A stretch of 64,000 nucleotides of DNA from Paraescarpia echinospica (Eukaryota > Annelida > Polychaeta > Sabellida > Siboglinidae): positions 1 through 64,000 of the forward strand of contig JAHLWY010000210.1 of the NCBI GenBank assembly GCA_020002185.1, written 5' to 3'. This document shows positions 48,670 to 59,977 of the stretch, one piece after another (position 1 is the first letter of the stretch; each line of letters starts with the position of its first letter). Under the pieces are notes generated by a model that saw nothing but the letters and a program-made list of their open reading frames with translations, did not search any database and was not told the DNA's origin. The position numbers were made by a program, and so were the translations under genes.

Positions 48670-49500
48670 AGCCGGTTGGGGTATGGATGTCGTGCAAGAC
48701 AGCAGCAAGTGTCGGTGACAGTGAACACGCTAGAGCCTAGCCCTAGTCCTAGCCCTAGGCTATCCGTGTGTGGGCCACATAAGGGGTCAGCACACTGTTG
48801 GACTTCCTGCTTGATTACAGACGAAAAAAAGTGCAGTATATTTTTGAGAAATGATTTTTTACAATGTTCACTTGCTCTGACATAAGTGCATTTGAGTAGT
48901 CAGATTTATAGATGTGATTGTAGAAGCTGTTGACAGTAAAATGGTGTCTTTTTAGCTGATTTTACTAAGCGGAAGGGTATCTGGCAGCAATTTGGCTAGT
49001 TGACACTTTAGCCGGATTACTGCCTGCATGCATTTGTAAATATTGACGGGTGTCATACATACAGGCATTTTGCAAGAGCTAGAGATATTAGATTTTGACT
49101 AAAATCGACCAGCATGTCAATGAGATGATAATAACAGTAGGTGAGAAGTTTAAGAAACTTTATAGGTCACGTTTTCTTATAATCGCACACAACATTAACA
49201 TGGTCGCCAATGGGAAAACTGGCAGTGTGCTGAGCCCATAATGACAGATCAGATGGGTACAGCGACCACGTCCAACCATAGCTCTAAACCTGCAGGTGTA
49301 CATGTAAAAAATACATTAGTCCAATGTGTAATATAGCCGCTCCCTGCATGTTATATACATACGTAGCCTATGTATTACGGACGGATCCCGTTGACTTCGG
49401 ATTTCTCCGGTGCTGGTCGGAGGAGATAATAAACGACGGCTATGTTTCGTTCAGTCTGATAAATGGTGTTTCATTTAAAAGCAGCAATCATACACAATGC
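48670..49500. other. Non-coding stretch, no gene seen
   Basis: No coding signal recognised. Confidence 0.4.
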
Positions 49501-49506
49501 AAATGG

Positions 49507-49688
49507 TAATTCCAGTATCATTCGGAACTTACAGTCACCTGGTCACGCTACAACATCCAACGACCGAATATTTCAGTAAGCTTGCCGGGAAATTTGCACG
49601 TGACTCAATATGACTCATATAAGGCACCGCGCATGCACACAATTTAAAATCGACCATATATTTCAAGACGAAATGTTTCTGTACAACG
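49507..49688 (+). repeat. Dispersed repeat, copy 2
   Basis: Partner of 40001-40166, same orientation, about 9.5 kb apart. Confidence 0.75.
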
Positions 49689-50041
49689 CTCCTGTCAAAA
49701 CATTGCACTGTGACGCGGAAATAGTGTCCCCTGTGATATGTCGGCGGCTTCTGCAAGATTTCGTTTCAATTCTTCGCACAGTGAACAAAAAGTCAAATGT
49801 TGTTGACAAGTGGTTGTTGAGCCGAATTTTCAAAAACATTTTGACAACTGTTCAATCTCTTTTGCCAAATTGTGCCAACTGTGTAGATTATCGATTATCA
49901 TGATGGAAATATCGCTCTTTGCTTTAAGAGTAATTTAACGATCACGTTGGTGAAACGCATTTTGAAAATATTCCTTGATTTTTCCATCAGATTCTGTTCT
50001 AGGATGGATTTTCCTTAAGAGTTTATTATCTTAGTGAAACG

Positions 50042-50369
50042 GTCCCCTGGTATCACGTGCCGCCGTAGACTTTTGGAATTTGGCGTGCCCGTAGACCTTT
50101 TTGAAGGGGTCCCTCTTGATACGGCGGCGCTGTTGTATCAATTGCACCCGCTCCGTCTTCCGCTTTCAACAGTCGAGGCGATATAGGAGACAGCGCGGGA
50201 CAACGAGAAAAAAGTGAATTTTCGGTCGCGCAGCAACAAAACGTTTTCAACAGGACCCTTCTGATATCACCAGCCGAGACAGCGGAGAAGCTGAAGTGCA
50301 CACCATTTGTTTCGGCCACAAGTTGAGGTTTTTGTGCCCCCTAGACTACCATCTCTTGATCCGCCCCTG
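50042..50369 (+). mobile_element. MITE family member
   Basis: CCCGTAGACCTTTTTGAAG block near the left; right end CTTGATCCGCCCCTG. Left terminus worn. Confidence 0.65.
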
Positions 50370-50779
50370 TTAATGCTACGTGCATTTAGGCTAGTTAAAG
50401 ACTAAGTGAATTGAACCTTTTTTATTTCCAAAATGAATTAAATATACTCTACAAATAGTGTCCTGCAGAGGCGGCGCCGGAGGGCGGCGGCGAGGGCGGG
50501 GTGGGGCGGCGACGGTGGCAGCTCTTGCAGAGTTTCTTAGTGGTTGCGTGCATGTGTGTAAGGCTAGGACGGGCTGGTGGACGACTAGTGACCGTCTGTT
50601 ATCCGGTATATCGTTGTGTGTGCGTGTGTGCGAAGGGGACTGGTGAACTAGCCATGAATGAACTAATCAATGGAATGTGTGGGCGTGGACAGTAAGTGTG
50701 CATGTTTGGATATGTTTTCTTGTGCATGTGGATATGTATTCATGCACGGCAGTGGGAAGAAGGAACCAATGAATTGACT

Positions 50780-50865
50780 TGTAGACCACCTTCACACACT
50801 TGTAGACCACTTTCGGACAATTGTAGACCACCTGCGAACACTTGTAGACAACCTTCGCACACACA
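50780..50865 (+). repeat. Four short tandem units (CTTGTAGACCACCTTC)
   Basis: Four imperfect 22-24 bp units followed by a (CA)n tract to 50895. Confidence 0.75.
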
Positions 50866-50929
50866 CGTACACGCACACGCACACACACACACATACGCAG
50901 ATATACCATTTTCACACATACATACGCGT

Positions 50930-51890
50930 TAAGGTAAGAAACTTGCACAAGTATACCGTGTTGAAACGCTAAAATTGTAAGACCTTTCCTCGGTAATGTA
51001 CTTGAGTGGTACAAATTTACGACGTTCAAGCGTTAAAATTGTAAGAAGTTACCTCGGTAATGCAATAAAGTGACAACATTTACGTTCATACGCTAAAAAT
51101 TCACTACACTGGCACAAATTTACGACACGTACGCGTTAAAGTAAGAAAATTGTGCAAGTCTAGCATGTTGGACAGCTAAAGTTTTACAAAGTTACCTCGA
51201 TAATGTACTAATGAGACGAGAATTTACCACTTTCACGCGTTCATACACTAAAAATTCACTACACTGGCAAGAATTTGCGACACATGCGCATTAATGTATA
51301 AAAATTGTACAAGTCTAGCGTGTTGGTCACCTAAATGTTTACAAACTTACCTCGGTAATGTACTAAAGTGGTAAGAAACTATGACGTTCACACGTTAAGG
51401 TAAGAAAATTGTACAAGTGTACAGTGTTGGGAAGCTAATTTTTTACGAAAATATCTCGGGAATGTACTAAGCTGGCAAGAATTTATGACGTTCATCTGTC
51501 CAAACGCTAAAAATTAAGTACACTGGCACGAATTTACGACACCCACGCGTTAAAGTAAGAAAATTGTACAAGTCTACCGTATTGAAACACAAAAATTCTA
51601 AAAACTTTCGTCGGTAATATACTAAATTGATACGAATTGACGACGTTCACGCGTTCATAAGCTAAAACGTGGCACGAATTCACGACACCTACGCGTTAAA
51701 GTCAGAAAATTGTACCAGTCTAGCGTGTTAGTCAGCTAAATGTTTACAAAGTTACCTCGGTAATGTAGTAAAGTGACAAAATTTACGACTTTCACTACAG
51801 TGGCACGAATTTGCGACACATACGCATTAAGGTATAACAAAATTACAATTCTAGCGTGTTGGTCAGCTAAATTTTCAAGATATCGACCAG
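50930..51890 (+). repeat. Degenerate satellite-like tandem array
   Basis: Motifs ACGCGTTAAAGTAAGAAAAT, TACCTCGGTAATGTACTAAAG and ACTGGCACGAATTTACGAC recur in order about seven times with spacings near 105-155 bp. Copies differ by small indels. Confidence 0.85.
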
Positions 51891-51894
51891 TCGC

Positions 51895-52735
51895 CATCTT
51901 ACATTTATGCAAATTACCAGGGCTGCCCAAAGTTGCTGTTCGGGCAACCAAGCTGAATTTGTTCTAGCATCCCATATGAGGAGTACAAATCAACAAAAAC
52001 TTTCATAGAATAGAACATTTCTAGGTTCATGAAATAACAAATAGACTAATATTGCAGTTCATTCGTATTGCAGCCGTGTTCATCCGTATTGCAACCGAGT
52101 TCATCCGTATGGTAGCCAAGTTCATATTTTAAGTATGCAAATTAGTTTTTGGGTCTATGATACTGCGTTGTGTCTATGAGAGTCTGTTTCATTTTTGAGT
52201 ACAATTTATCTGTAGATTTAATTGATCCAATACTGCCCCGTGTAATTCCAGGTGTGTTAACATTTATCCATAGCATTAGTGACAAGGATATTATAGTTGT
52301 CATTTGGATCAGCATAATTATCCTTGTTATGCTTGTCATACTCTGTTGATTGAGTCAGGATGTTGCTGCTTTACTTGGATAAATTTTGGAATAATATTAA
52401 CAGCTTGGACATAATACAGAAAAAGAAAACATGGAAAGTGATCAGAAGTGTTGCATACTAAAACACCAGCTGAAGATTTGTTGAATCCTTCTGACAAGTT
52501 ACGTAACAACATTTCAATAAGTGTACCATGTATTCGAAAAAAAACCTTATTGGCTAAATAATTTTTGGGAAGAGGCAATTACAAACAACCGATCATCCAC
52601 AGCCCGCGCACAATGAATTGTGCAGAGCTGAGTAAAAAATGATTTAACAATCTTCACCTAAATGTTGGTTGGTATCGATCGACGTATGCAATATGGACCA
52701 AATCGATAATAAGGCAAAGTGTTACCTCGATCTGA
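51895..52735. other. AT-rich stretch, no gene seen
   Basis: A small triplication of TTCATCCGTATTGCA-like units lies at 52050-52120. No coding signal. Confidence 0.4.
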
Positions 52736-52739
52736 ATAT

Positions 52740-53757
52740 TACACCCACGTGCCCCCTAGACCTTTTGAATTTTGTCATGCTATGCCTGCGCTAGAATGGC
52801 GTGCCAGCATAGACCTGTTGAATGTGCCAGCGTGGACGTGTCGAATGTGCCATCGTAGACCTGTTGAAAGTGCCACCTTAGACCTGATGAGTGTGTCATC
52901 GTAGACCTGTTGAATGTGTCACCGTAGACCTGTTGAATGTGCCACCATAGACCTGTTGAATGTGCCACCATAGACCTGTTGAATGTGTCACCGTAGACCT
53001 GTTGAGTGTGTTACCGTAGACCTGTTGAATGTGTCACGGTAGACCTGCTGAATGTGTCACCATAGACCTGTTGAATGTGTCACCGTAGACCTGTCGAATG
53101 TGCCATCGTAGACCTGTTGAATGTGCCACCGTAGACCTGTTGAATGTGTCACCATAGACCTGTCGAATGTGCCATCGTAGACCTGTTGAATGTGCCACCT
53201 TAGACCTGATGAATGTGTCATCGTAGACCTGTTGAATGTGCCACCATAGACCTGTTGAATGTGTCACCGTAAACCTGTTGAATGTGCCACCGTAGACCTG
53301 TTGAATGTGCCACCGTAGACCTGTTGAATGTGTCACCGTAGACCTGTTGAATGTGTCACGGTAGACCTGCTGAATGTGGCACCGTAGACCTGTTAAATGT
53401 GCCACCGTAGAACTGTTAAGTGTGTCACCGTAGACCTGTTGAATGTGTTACCGTAGACGTGTTGAATGTGCCACCGTAGACCTGTTGAATGTGCCACCAT
53501 AGAGCTGTTGAATGTGAACCCCCTAGACCTTCGGAGATTGTGAACGTTGCCGCGAAAAAAATTCTCCAGCACCCCCTCGAGCCAGAATATCTCCCGATCT
53601 CATGATTCAACCGCGCGATAGGCGGAATCGTGCTGAAGCTCCGGCTCAGCCCACCCAGTAGTAATTTTGGTTCGGCCACGAGGGATTTTTGCCGAGCCTC
53701 AACGGAAGTGCATTTGGAGGTTAGTACCCCCAGACTACCATCTCTGCACCGCCCCTG
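52740..53757 (+). mobile_element. MITE family member expanded by a minisatellite
   Basis: The left block has GTGCCCCCTAGACCTTTTGA; the right part has TCGTGCTGAAGCTCCGGCTC and the end CTGCACCGCCCCTG. About 700 bp of 23-bp tandem repeat lie between, making it roughly three times longer than its relatives. Confidence 0.75.
52806..53510 (+). repeat. 23-bp minisatellite, about 30 units
   Basis: Unit GTAGACCTGTTGAATGTGYC plus AYC, mostly differing at the GTGCC/GTGTC and CGTAG/CATAG positions. It is an amplification of the MITE's own CGTAGACCTTTTGAATTTG motif. Confidence 0.97.
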
Positions 53758-53769
53758 ACAACTTTACTT

Positions 53770-54150
53770 TCCGGCGTAGAGTGCTTTCGGTATAGAGTCC
53801 AGGTTTCAGCTCCGCAGAACAGCATAGTGGGTACTATTGCTCTGTACACCTGACATTTCACCCTGATTGTTACAAAGCGAGTCTTCCATAAACAGTTGCG
53901 CAGTCGACCGACATTTGATTATACCCTCGCTATGCGCTTCTCCAGTTCCATGTCTGGTTTCGCCTCGTCAGAGATGGTACGTCGAAGATAATTGAAATTA
54001 TGGACATTCTGATGTAGCTGGCCATTTAGGAAGACTCTACCTGTATTAGGTTAGACCCTTGATGGTTGGTACAGAACTACCGTTTTTTCTAGGTTTATGC
54101 TGAAACCGTACGTGACACTACAGTTTGCTGTTTTGGCAATTAAGGTTATT
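53770..54150 (-). mobile_element. LINE reverse-transcriptase fragment
   Basis: Minus frame: FGLSINLEKTVVLYQPS, VHNFNYLRRTISDEAKPDME, LRNCLWKTRFVTIRVKCQVY and AETWTLYRKHST, with stops. Typical of the LINE thumb region. Confidence 0.75.
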
Positions 54151-54479
54151 GGCAACAACCGCACTATCGTATGCATACGTATTAATTCACGAAGTACAGC
54201 CAATTGTTGATATACAGCTTAATATGACGTATCACATTGCAATGATACACAAGACAAGAGGCGAGGGTGTCACACGTTATTCAAGATTAGCGCATCAGTA
54301 GTAGTAGAGGGTTTGGTAATACGTAATTTGGAGGGTGCATGTGCTCCCATGGCTAAATTCCAAGATGGCGCCTGTCTCATGATGCACTTCCTGTCAGCCG
54401 ATCCGCCTCCTAGCGGAAAGAAGTGGACCTAACTAAACGACCGTAGCGCCATCTAGCGACTCGGGCGGGTAAGAGGGGC

Positions 54480-54590
54480 GGGCAGGCTGGCGAGCGGGGG
54501 CGGATATGGAGGTTGTGCCTCCGGTGACGGGGGCGGGTATGGAGGTTGTGCCTCCGGTGACGCGGGCGGGGGCGGGTATTGTGTGTGTGT
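54480..54590 (+). repeat. G-rich direct repeats at the Polinton left end
   Basis: Two units containing GGAGGTTGTGCCTCCGGTGA separated by GGGGGCGGG tracts. Each includes the small palindrome GGAGG-TTGTG-CCTCC. G-quadruplex formation is plausible. Confidence 0.7.
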
Positions 54591-54730
54591 GTATGAATGC
54601 GCGTGTATGAAATAACGAACGAAACATCAAAGTATACGGGTGCACACGAATTTTATTGACTAAAGATACAAGCGTAATGAGTATATGCTGTATGAAACCG
54701 TGTTTGGTAGCTGAAGACAAGTGTGATGAT

Positions 54731-54900
54731 GACACGACTTACGGGTGACTGAAAACCACGCCAGCGGCCGTGAGCTTACGGGTCATGACGACCACGCCAG
54801 TGGCTCGTATTGTGATACGACTTACATGTGACTGAACACCGCGGCAGAGGTCGTGAGCTTACGGGTGTGTGACCACTGCGCCATAGGCTCGAATCATATA
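54731..54900 (+). repeat. Two diverged about 83-bp direct repeats
   Basis: Both units run TACGACTTAC--GTGACTGA, then GTGAGCTTACGGGT, then CCACGCCA/CCACTGCGCCA and GGCTCG. Non-coding; lies between the left end and the protease. Confidence 0.7.
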
Positions 54901-54959
54901 ATGATGATGATGATACCTGTCCGTTAATGAAACACGGTATGTACCGAAACGCACGCATC

Positions 54960-55412
54960 TTAGTTCAATAGTTTAAACCAGTCGAACACACGACAACCGT
55001 TTGCTACCAGATCAGTGCCGAAACCGTTCACGAATTCCTTCATAGGAAGTCCACGACATCGAAACATGAGGTAAGCAACACAGTATTGTCCGCAAACGTT
55101 AGACACGGGACTCTGAAGTCTCTTTGAATTATGAGTCCATTCTACGCAATGTTTATTCATGAATCGTCAGAATTCGACGTATCGTGGCGGCAAGCCGTAC
55201 GAGCAGGAGTATTCACCTTGACCTTTATCGTCCATGTACAGTGCTATCCAATGTTCTCCCGGTTTCGTCCTGTTGTGCGTGTTGCACACGAAGGCGACCG
55301 GGTAAGCGTCTATCGTCTCGGTGAGGAGTACGTCTTTGGGTACGATCCTACGAACGATGGCCTTGGCGTGCGCATCCCGGAAGAGTAAACGGGCGATCTG
55401 CAGGGTTTCCAT
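54960..55412 (-). pseudogene. Polinton adenain-like cysteine protease (PRO)
   Basis: Adenain/Ulp1-type protease that would process capsid precursors. ATG at 55412 overlaps the MCP stop by one base. The catalytic His is in KPGEHWIALY and the catalytic Cys in NVCGQYCVAYL, with the family's SYGLPPRY block between. Length about 150 codons, typical. One in-frame TGA (55167-55169) separates the His half from the Cys half. In the SYGLPP block the residue before Ser is Cys (GEYSCSYG) where an acidic residue would be expected. Confidence 0.88.
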
Positions 55413-56728
55413 CAATAGTCGTAGATGACGTTGCGACTCTTGTCGATCTCCAGGACGGACTCGAACTCGGTGTAGGCGACGACGTTCACAGTGGTCGTCA
55501 GTGCGTCGCGGAAATTAATCTTGATGCGCAGGTTGCCCTTTTGTAGCAGATGGAAGCAGCAGTCGTCGCACGAGTCAGGGGTGAGATCAAAGCCGAAGAA
55601 GGTGTAGCCGTGGCGGAAGTCGTCGCGAGTCAAGTCGTTTCCTTCGTCCTGCCACACCTTACCCATCGAGGTGAACAGGTTGTGGTAGCACCTGATGAAG
55701 AGGTCGTCGTCGAAATTGGGTTGGAAAGGTTTGGAGGGTATCTGTCGTCCGTCCACGTACACGGCGAGGAAGTTGATATTGTTGCTTTTGGCGTTGAACG
55801 GGTTTTTAGTGTAGCTTCCGTTGTAAGCGTCGTTGTCGATGCAGCACAGCACGAGACGTTTTGGAAGAGTGCCAAGAAAGAGATTCTCATGCGTGTGCGA
55901 ACGGGTACCTGTGGGAATGGAGTAGACCTTGCAGTTGACGGATCGCATCGGGTACTTGGCTGTGCTTTTTTCGAGGGCGTTGATGTGAGCCATCTGCACT
56001 CCCGGATTCAGAGTGGCCTTCTTGAAGAACAGCGTGGCGTTGATGATCTTTATCTTGTAGTCGGGATTGGCTCCATCGGCCATGAGCGCGAAGGCGTCCT
56101 TGCTGCGTACCAGACGTATCTTGACCTCTACGCCGTTGATCAGGAATTTATCCTGGAGGAACAGGTCCACGTGGAGACGACCCATCATGTCGACCACGCG
56201 ACTCCCATTCGTACATGCGCGTCTGGTGACGAACGCCGCGTTGGCTGCATTTCCGGCGGCTATTTCGACGGCTTCCATACGATTACTCGTGTCTTTGCAC
56301 CACATCTGACTCGTCAGTTGCGTCTACTTGGCGTCGACCCCGTAACTCAGCAGCGTCTCTATGTAGGCGCGGTACGGGTACGTGTTGGTCGAGGGGGTGA
56401 CGAGCGTTCCGTTAAGATAGACGTCGACCTGGCTGAAAAGAGAATGGAGCCAGTTATTCACTTGACCGACGGGATCGGCGCCATCGAGGTCGGTTCCGTC
56501 GGCGCGGGTTACGTTCGCTTGAACGTGTAGCATCGTGCTGGCGAGATCCAGGTAATCGTCTCCGGAACCGGCTATAACGAATTATATCGGTCCACCCGAG
56601 TCGAGCGATGACATGGGTTTATGTTGTACCACTTGACTATCGATGATACTAGTCTGAGTCGGAGGCACGGTGAAGATATCGAGTTCGCTCTTGAGTCCCT
56701 CACACGATTGTTTATGAACGAACGCCAT
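55412..56728 (-). pseudogene. Polinton major capsid protein (MCP)
   Basis: Double-jelly-roll hexon-type capsid protein, 439 codons from ATG 56728 to TGA 55414-55412. Recognised by SLFSQVDVYLNGTLV, STNTYPYRAYIETLLSYG, IINATLFFKKATLNPGVQMA, LVLCCIDNDAYNGSYTKNPF and the C-terminal NVVAYTEFESVLEID. Two in-frame stops: TAA 56582-56584 and TAG 56324-56326, each one base from a Glu codon. Otherwise the frame is open, so decay is slight. The ATG overlaps the end of the next gene by 17 bases. Confidence 0.92.
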
Positions 56729-57134
56729 CGTCGAATATGTCGGCCTCGCGTGTCCGACGGCGGCGTGTCTTCTTCATCGTCCGTCTCCCGGCTGTACTGA
56801 CTCGTTTCGTACTGTACGCGCGTCTTATATGCGTCTTACGCGCTTGTACGCCAGGGGTCATGAGTTGACTCAACATCTCCCTACCAGCGTCCGTAACGCG
56901 ACGTTTGGCGGACGTTTTGATGTTCTCCCCCGACAGGACGTCATCGGCTATGCGCGCGCCGGTCGACAGCGCTCTATTCCCCAACGCCACGGCGCCTCTC
57001 TTGGCGAGCGACATGACGCTACGCAGTAGACCTACGAATAGACTTCCTAGATCGTGTCCTCGTTGGTAGCGGGCACCTGCGAAATAGGGAAGCGCGCAAC
57101 CCGCTTGACGTGCGTAGTAGTCGTTGTAATTCAT
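56712..57134 (-). CDS. Polinton basic core-like protein (pX/pVI-like)
   Basis: Intact, 140 residues. Starts MNYNDYYARQAGCALPYFAG, then RYQRGHDLGSLFVGLLRSVM and a repeated Ala/Lys/Arg segment ending KKTRRRRTREADIF, very basic at the C-terminus. This gene beside MCP and penton is a constant of Polintons and adintoviruses and is usually compared with adenovirus core or pVI-type proteins. Role as a virion interior or membrane-active protein is inferred from position and composition. Confidence 0.75.
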   Translation of the reverse strand: MNYNDYYARQAGCALPYFAGARYQRGHDLGSLFVGLLRSVMSLAKRGAVALGNRALSTGARIADDVLSGENIKTSAKRRVTDAGREMLSQLMTPGVQARKTHIRRAYSTKRVSTAGRRTMKKTRRRRTREADIFDDGVRS

Positions 57135-57138
57135 CTCT

Positions 57139-57927
57139 CTAGAACAGTGCCGTCCGTCGTCGTCGGAAATGAAGCGTCGTCGTCAGTTTTCCGCGTTCGA
57201 ATGGCACGCGCCGACCGGTATCGTACCTTATATCGATTTCGATCGTGCCGAAGTCTTTGCACAGGACGGGTAGGTACTGGATCTTTTGGAAGGTCGTCGT
57301 CACGTTGTCGCCTTGTCTACCTTTCAGTGGAACGATACGTAGCAGTAGAACGAGGCTGTCGCCAACGACTCGAGGTTCGATGACGTTCGTGTAGATGTAG
57401 AGCGACTCGAAACCCCGCGTCATGTCCACCACGAAGTCGCTTTCGAACAACGTTTCTTTCTTCTTCGTAGTGTCTCCGACCAGCATGGTCTCACGAAAGC
57501 CTAGAATTGTCCTCAACATATCCGCGCTGAATATGGCGTTCGACAGCATCACCACTGTAATCTTGTGCGTGATGAGGCTGTAGTATAGGCGCACAACATT
57601 ATTCGGTAGCACACATAGTAGAGCTTTGTTTATGGCTTTGATGAGATTCTGCAGTCGGTGATAATACCCGGCCTCGATTTTGGTTTACGTCGTAGTGATC
57701 TCTTCCTCTTCATCCTCATTTCTTAGTCCTATACCGAACCACGCGTCCTTCTCTCTCACTTTGTACCAACTATTCGGATAGATTATCTCCGCCAGACCAC
57801 ATTCCCACTGACCCGACAAGTTGAGACGTTGCGGTAGCGTCGTGATGTAGTGGGTCAACGTATTGTCGGGATGCGTACGCATGGAAGCGTTGCTAGGTAG
57901 CGTCAGGTAGAAATCACTGCTCATCAT
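57139..57927 (-). pseudogene. Polinton minor capsid (penton) protein
   Basis: Single-jelly-roll penton-type protein filling capsid vertices. ATG at 57927; starts SDFYLTLPSNASMRTHPDN and LSGQWECGLAEIIYP, ends with LLLRIVPLKGRQGDN, FGTIEIDIRYDTGRRVPFER and LTTTLHFRRRR. About 262 codons. One in-frame TAA at 57685-57687 after an acidic stretch. The start overlaps the membrane-protein gene by 14 bases. Confidence 0.88.
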
Positions 57928-58217
57928 GTTGTCGCAACGTCGGACTGGGTAGCAGGTAACCCAACGAACTACTCAACAGGGCCGTCCACAGAGTCGCGTT
58001 CTCGTGTCCGATGGATAGGTTGTAGATGCTGACCAAGATGACACTGTACAAGACGATAACCTGACACACAAAAACGATCTCCTCTTTGGGACACGCGGTG
58101 CCGAAGATGTGCCACGGAGTCCTCTCTTTCTGCGGCGGCGGCGGCGCCGGAGAAAGAGAGGACTTCTTCTTCTTCTTCTTCGTCGACAACGGAAACTGTT
58201 GTCGTCTCGTCCGTCAT
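57914..58217 (-). pseudogene. Polinton small membrane protein
   Basis: The only ATG (58217) opens an acidic N-terminus (VVDEEEEEEVLSFSG), but the conserved part, FGTACPKEEIVFVCQVIVLY then LWTALLSSSLGYLLP, lies in another frame. The switch falls in the GGC repeat at about 58131-58148, a likely slippage frameshift. Two hydrophobic segments suggest a membrane protein. It recurs in Polintons; its function is unknown. Confidence 0.7.
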
Positions 58218-58250
58218 GAGCGGATGAATGACATCTCGTCAGACACGTGA

Positions 58251-59453
58251 CTAGTCTTTATAGCCGACGAGGGCCTTGGCATCGATCCAGCTATTGAATT
58301 TCGAAGGGTATCCAAACCATTTCACCAACACCTCCCTTCGCCTCCCTACCTTGCGTCGCTGCACTATCGATTCCACGCAGTACAGTTTATCGATCGGAAC
58401 CGTCACCTTCTGCAACTCCGGTTCATAGAAGGTGCCGTCCAGTATCTATCCGAGATCGTCCGTCAGACGATAGACGGGCGGATCGGACGGATGCACCTCG
58501 CGTATCGTGAATATTTCCTCTGTCCAATTCGCCATGTACCCTTTGTCGAACCGTCTCTAGACCTTACAGATACGCACGCGATCCGCCACGTGGTACATGG
58601 GCACGCCCTTAACATGATGACCGCCGTACAAGCGCTGCCACACCTCTTCCTGATTAAACGCACTCACCTGCGACGGAGCCATCCCGATGCTGCGGTGGAG
58701 TCTGTCGTTGTACGTCCGCACCAGATCCGGAAGGATATCGATGTATCGCCACGTTTCTTTTTGCGTCAGGTATCGCCACATTCGCGTCTTTAGCGTGCAA
58801 TTGAAGCGTTCCACGATGCTCGCCTTGGTCTCCTCGTTGTAGGTGAAGAAGTGGTGGATACCGTACTTTTCCAATACACCCCGAACGCCACGGTTCAGAA
58901 ATTCCAGATCTCTATCGGTCTGCAACGTCAGCGAACGAACGCCGTCGGTGAACAGTCCGTCCAGCGCCCTCGTCATAGACGTCGCCGACTTGTTCTTCAG
59001 GGGAACGCATCGGGCGACTTTCGAGAAGACGTCGATCAACGTGAGTAGGAACGTCGTACCGTCGTTGTCTCTTTTCAGACTGGCCACGTCGACGAGATCG
59101 GCTTGCCACTGTTGATTCCGGCCTCCGACGACCGCGCGTCGCCGCTTGAAATGAACTCTGACCGGTTTGTGTAGAGTATAGGCGTTCTGTTCCGATAGCC
59201 ATTGTTCGACGATCTTTCTCGGTACACGCTGTTTAGGTCGGAAGGCGACTCGGCGCAAAGACTCGATACCCCCGTAACTCCCCACCTTAACTGGATCGAA
59301 GTAGACTCCCTGGAGCTTTTTCCGGTGAAGCGCTATAGTTGTATTAGATAGTCGACGGTGATCCCGGTCACGAGGTGAACCGCGGCGTAAGCGATACCGG
59401 TAAACAGACGACTGTCCCACGTCATTATGCGTCGTCTTTAAAGACTCTCCCAT
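58251..59453 (-). pseudogene. Polinton integrase with chromodomain (INT)
   Basis: Retroviral-type DDE integrase that would insert the element. Order: QGVYFDPVKVGSYGG (zinc-binding-like N-terminal region), YTLHKPVRVHFKRR, core Asp in WQADLVDV, second Asp in LQTDRDLEFLN, Glu in SIVERFNCTLKTRMWRY (34 residues later), NDRLHRSIGMAPSQV. After two in-frame TAGs (58557-58559 and 58446-58448) comes a chromodomain, REVLVKWFGYPSKFNSWI. The catalytic triad is intact, but the stops cut off the C-terminus. Start at ATG 59453 overlaps the next gene. Confidence 0.92.
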
Positions 59454-59977
59454 GTCTTACGTCCTTCCGACGGTGGCGTGGGGAAGGCGGCAGACGAGTC
59501 CATCCGTTGACGACGCTTGAGGGGTGTCCACTGTAGGGTTCGTCGAGCTCTACCGAGCGATCGTGTGGCCGCTGCCGCTACCGCGCTCTTCTTTTGCGAC
59601 TGCTGAATGTGTCGTTTCCTGTCCTGGTTATTCACCAACTCCATGGGTACGTTCGTGTCACCGAGTTGACGCGCAAACACCTGCCATCCCGTCGGATCGC
59701 CGGCGGTCTTGCGCTTGCGCAGCAGATCGTTCACGAGATCAACCACGTTACTTCTGGGTACCGCTATTCCTTTTTGCATGAGCTCTCAGCGCGCGTTCCA
59801 CGCGACGTCTCCTTTGAGACGTTCCATCTGTCGCGCGGCTTTGGGCCGAAGGTCCTTTGGAACATTGCTGACGACTTCCGCTTCTATACCTGTGGGACAG
59901 TTGTCACCGCCGCCGCCGTGGCTACTGGCGAGGAAGGTGGTGGTGTCTTCACGTTCATCACGCGTACCGGTTCTCAC
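59438..59977 (-). pseudogene. Conserved Polinton protein of unknown function
   Basis: Contains NVPKDLRPKAARQMERLKGD, an in-frame TGA at 59786-59788, then MQKGIAVPRSNVVDLVNDLL, DPTGWQVFARQLGD and NVPMELVNN. The Gly-Trp-x3-Ala pattern and position next to the integrase are seen across Polintons, but I know of no assigned function. Start codon uncertain: no ATG opens the frame before the first conserved block. Confidence 0.65.

Noticed and set aside
52806..53510. CRISPR array
   Set aside because: Units are contiguous with no unique spacers, in animal DNA.
52780..53679. Minus-strand frames encoding repeated HSTGLRWHIQQVYG-type peptides
   Set aside because: A 23-bp repeat is open in all frames at once; the peptide repeat is a by-product of the minisatellite.
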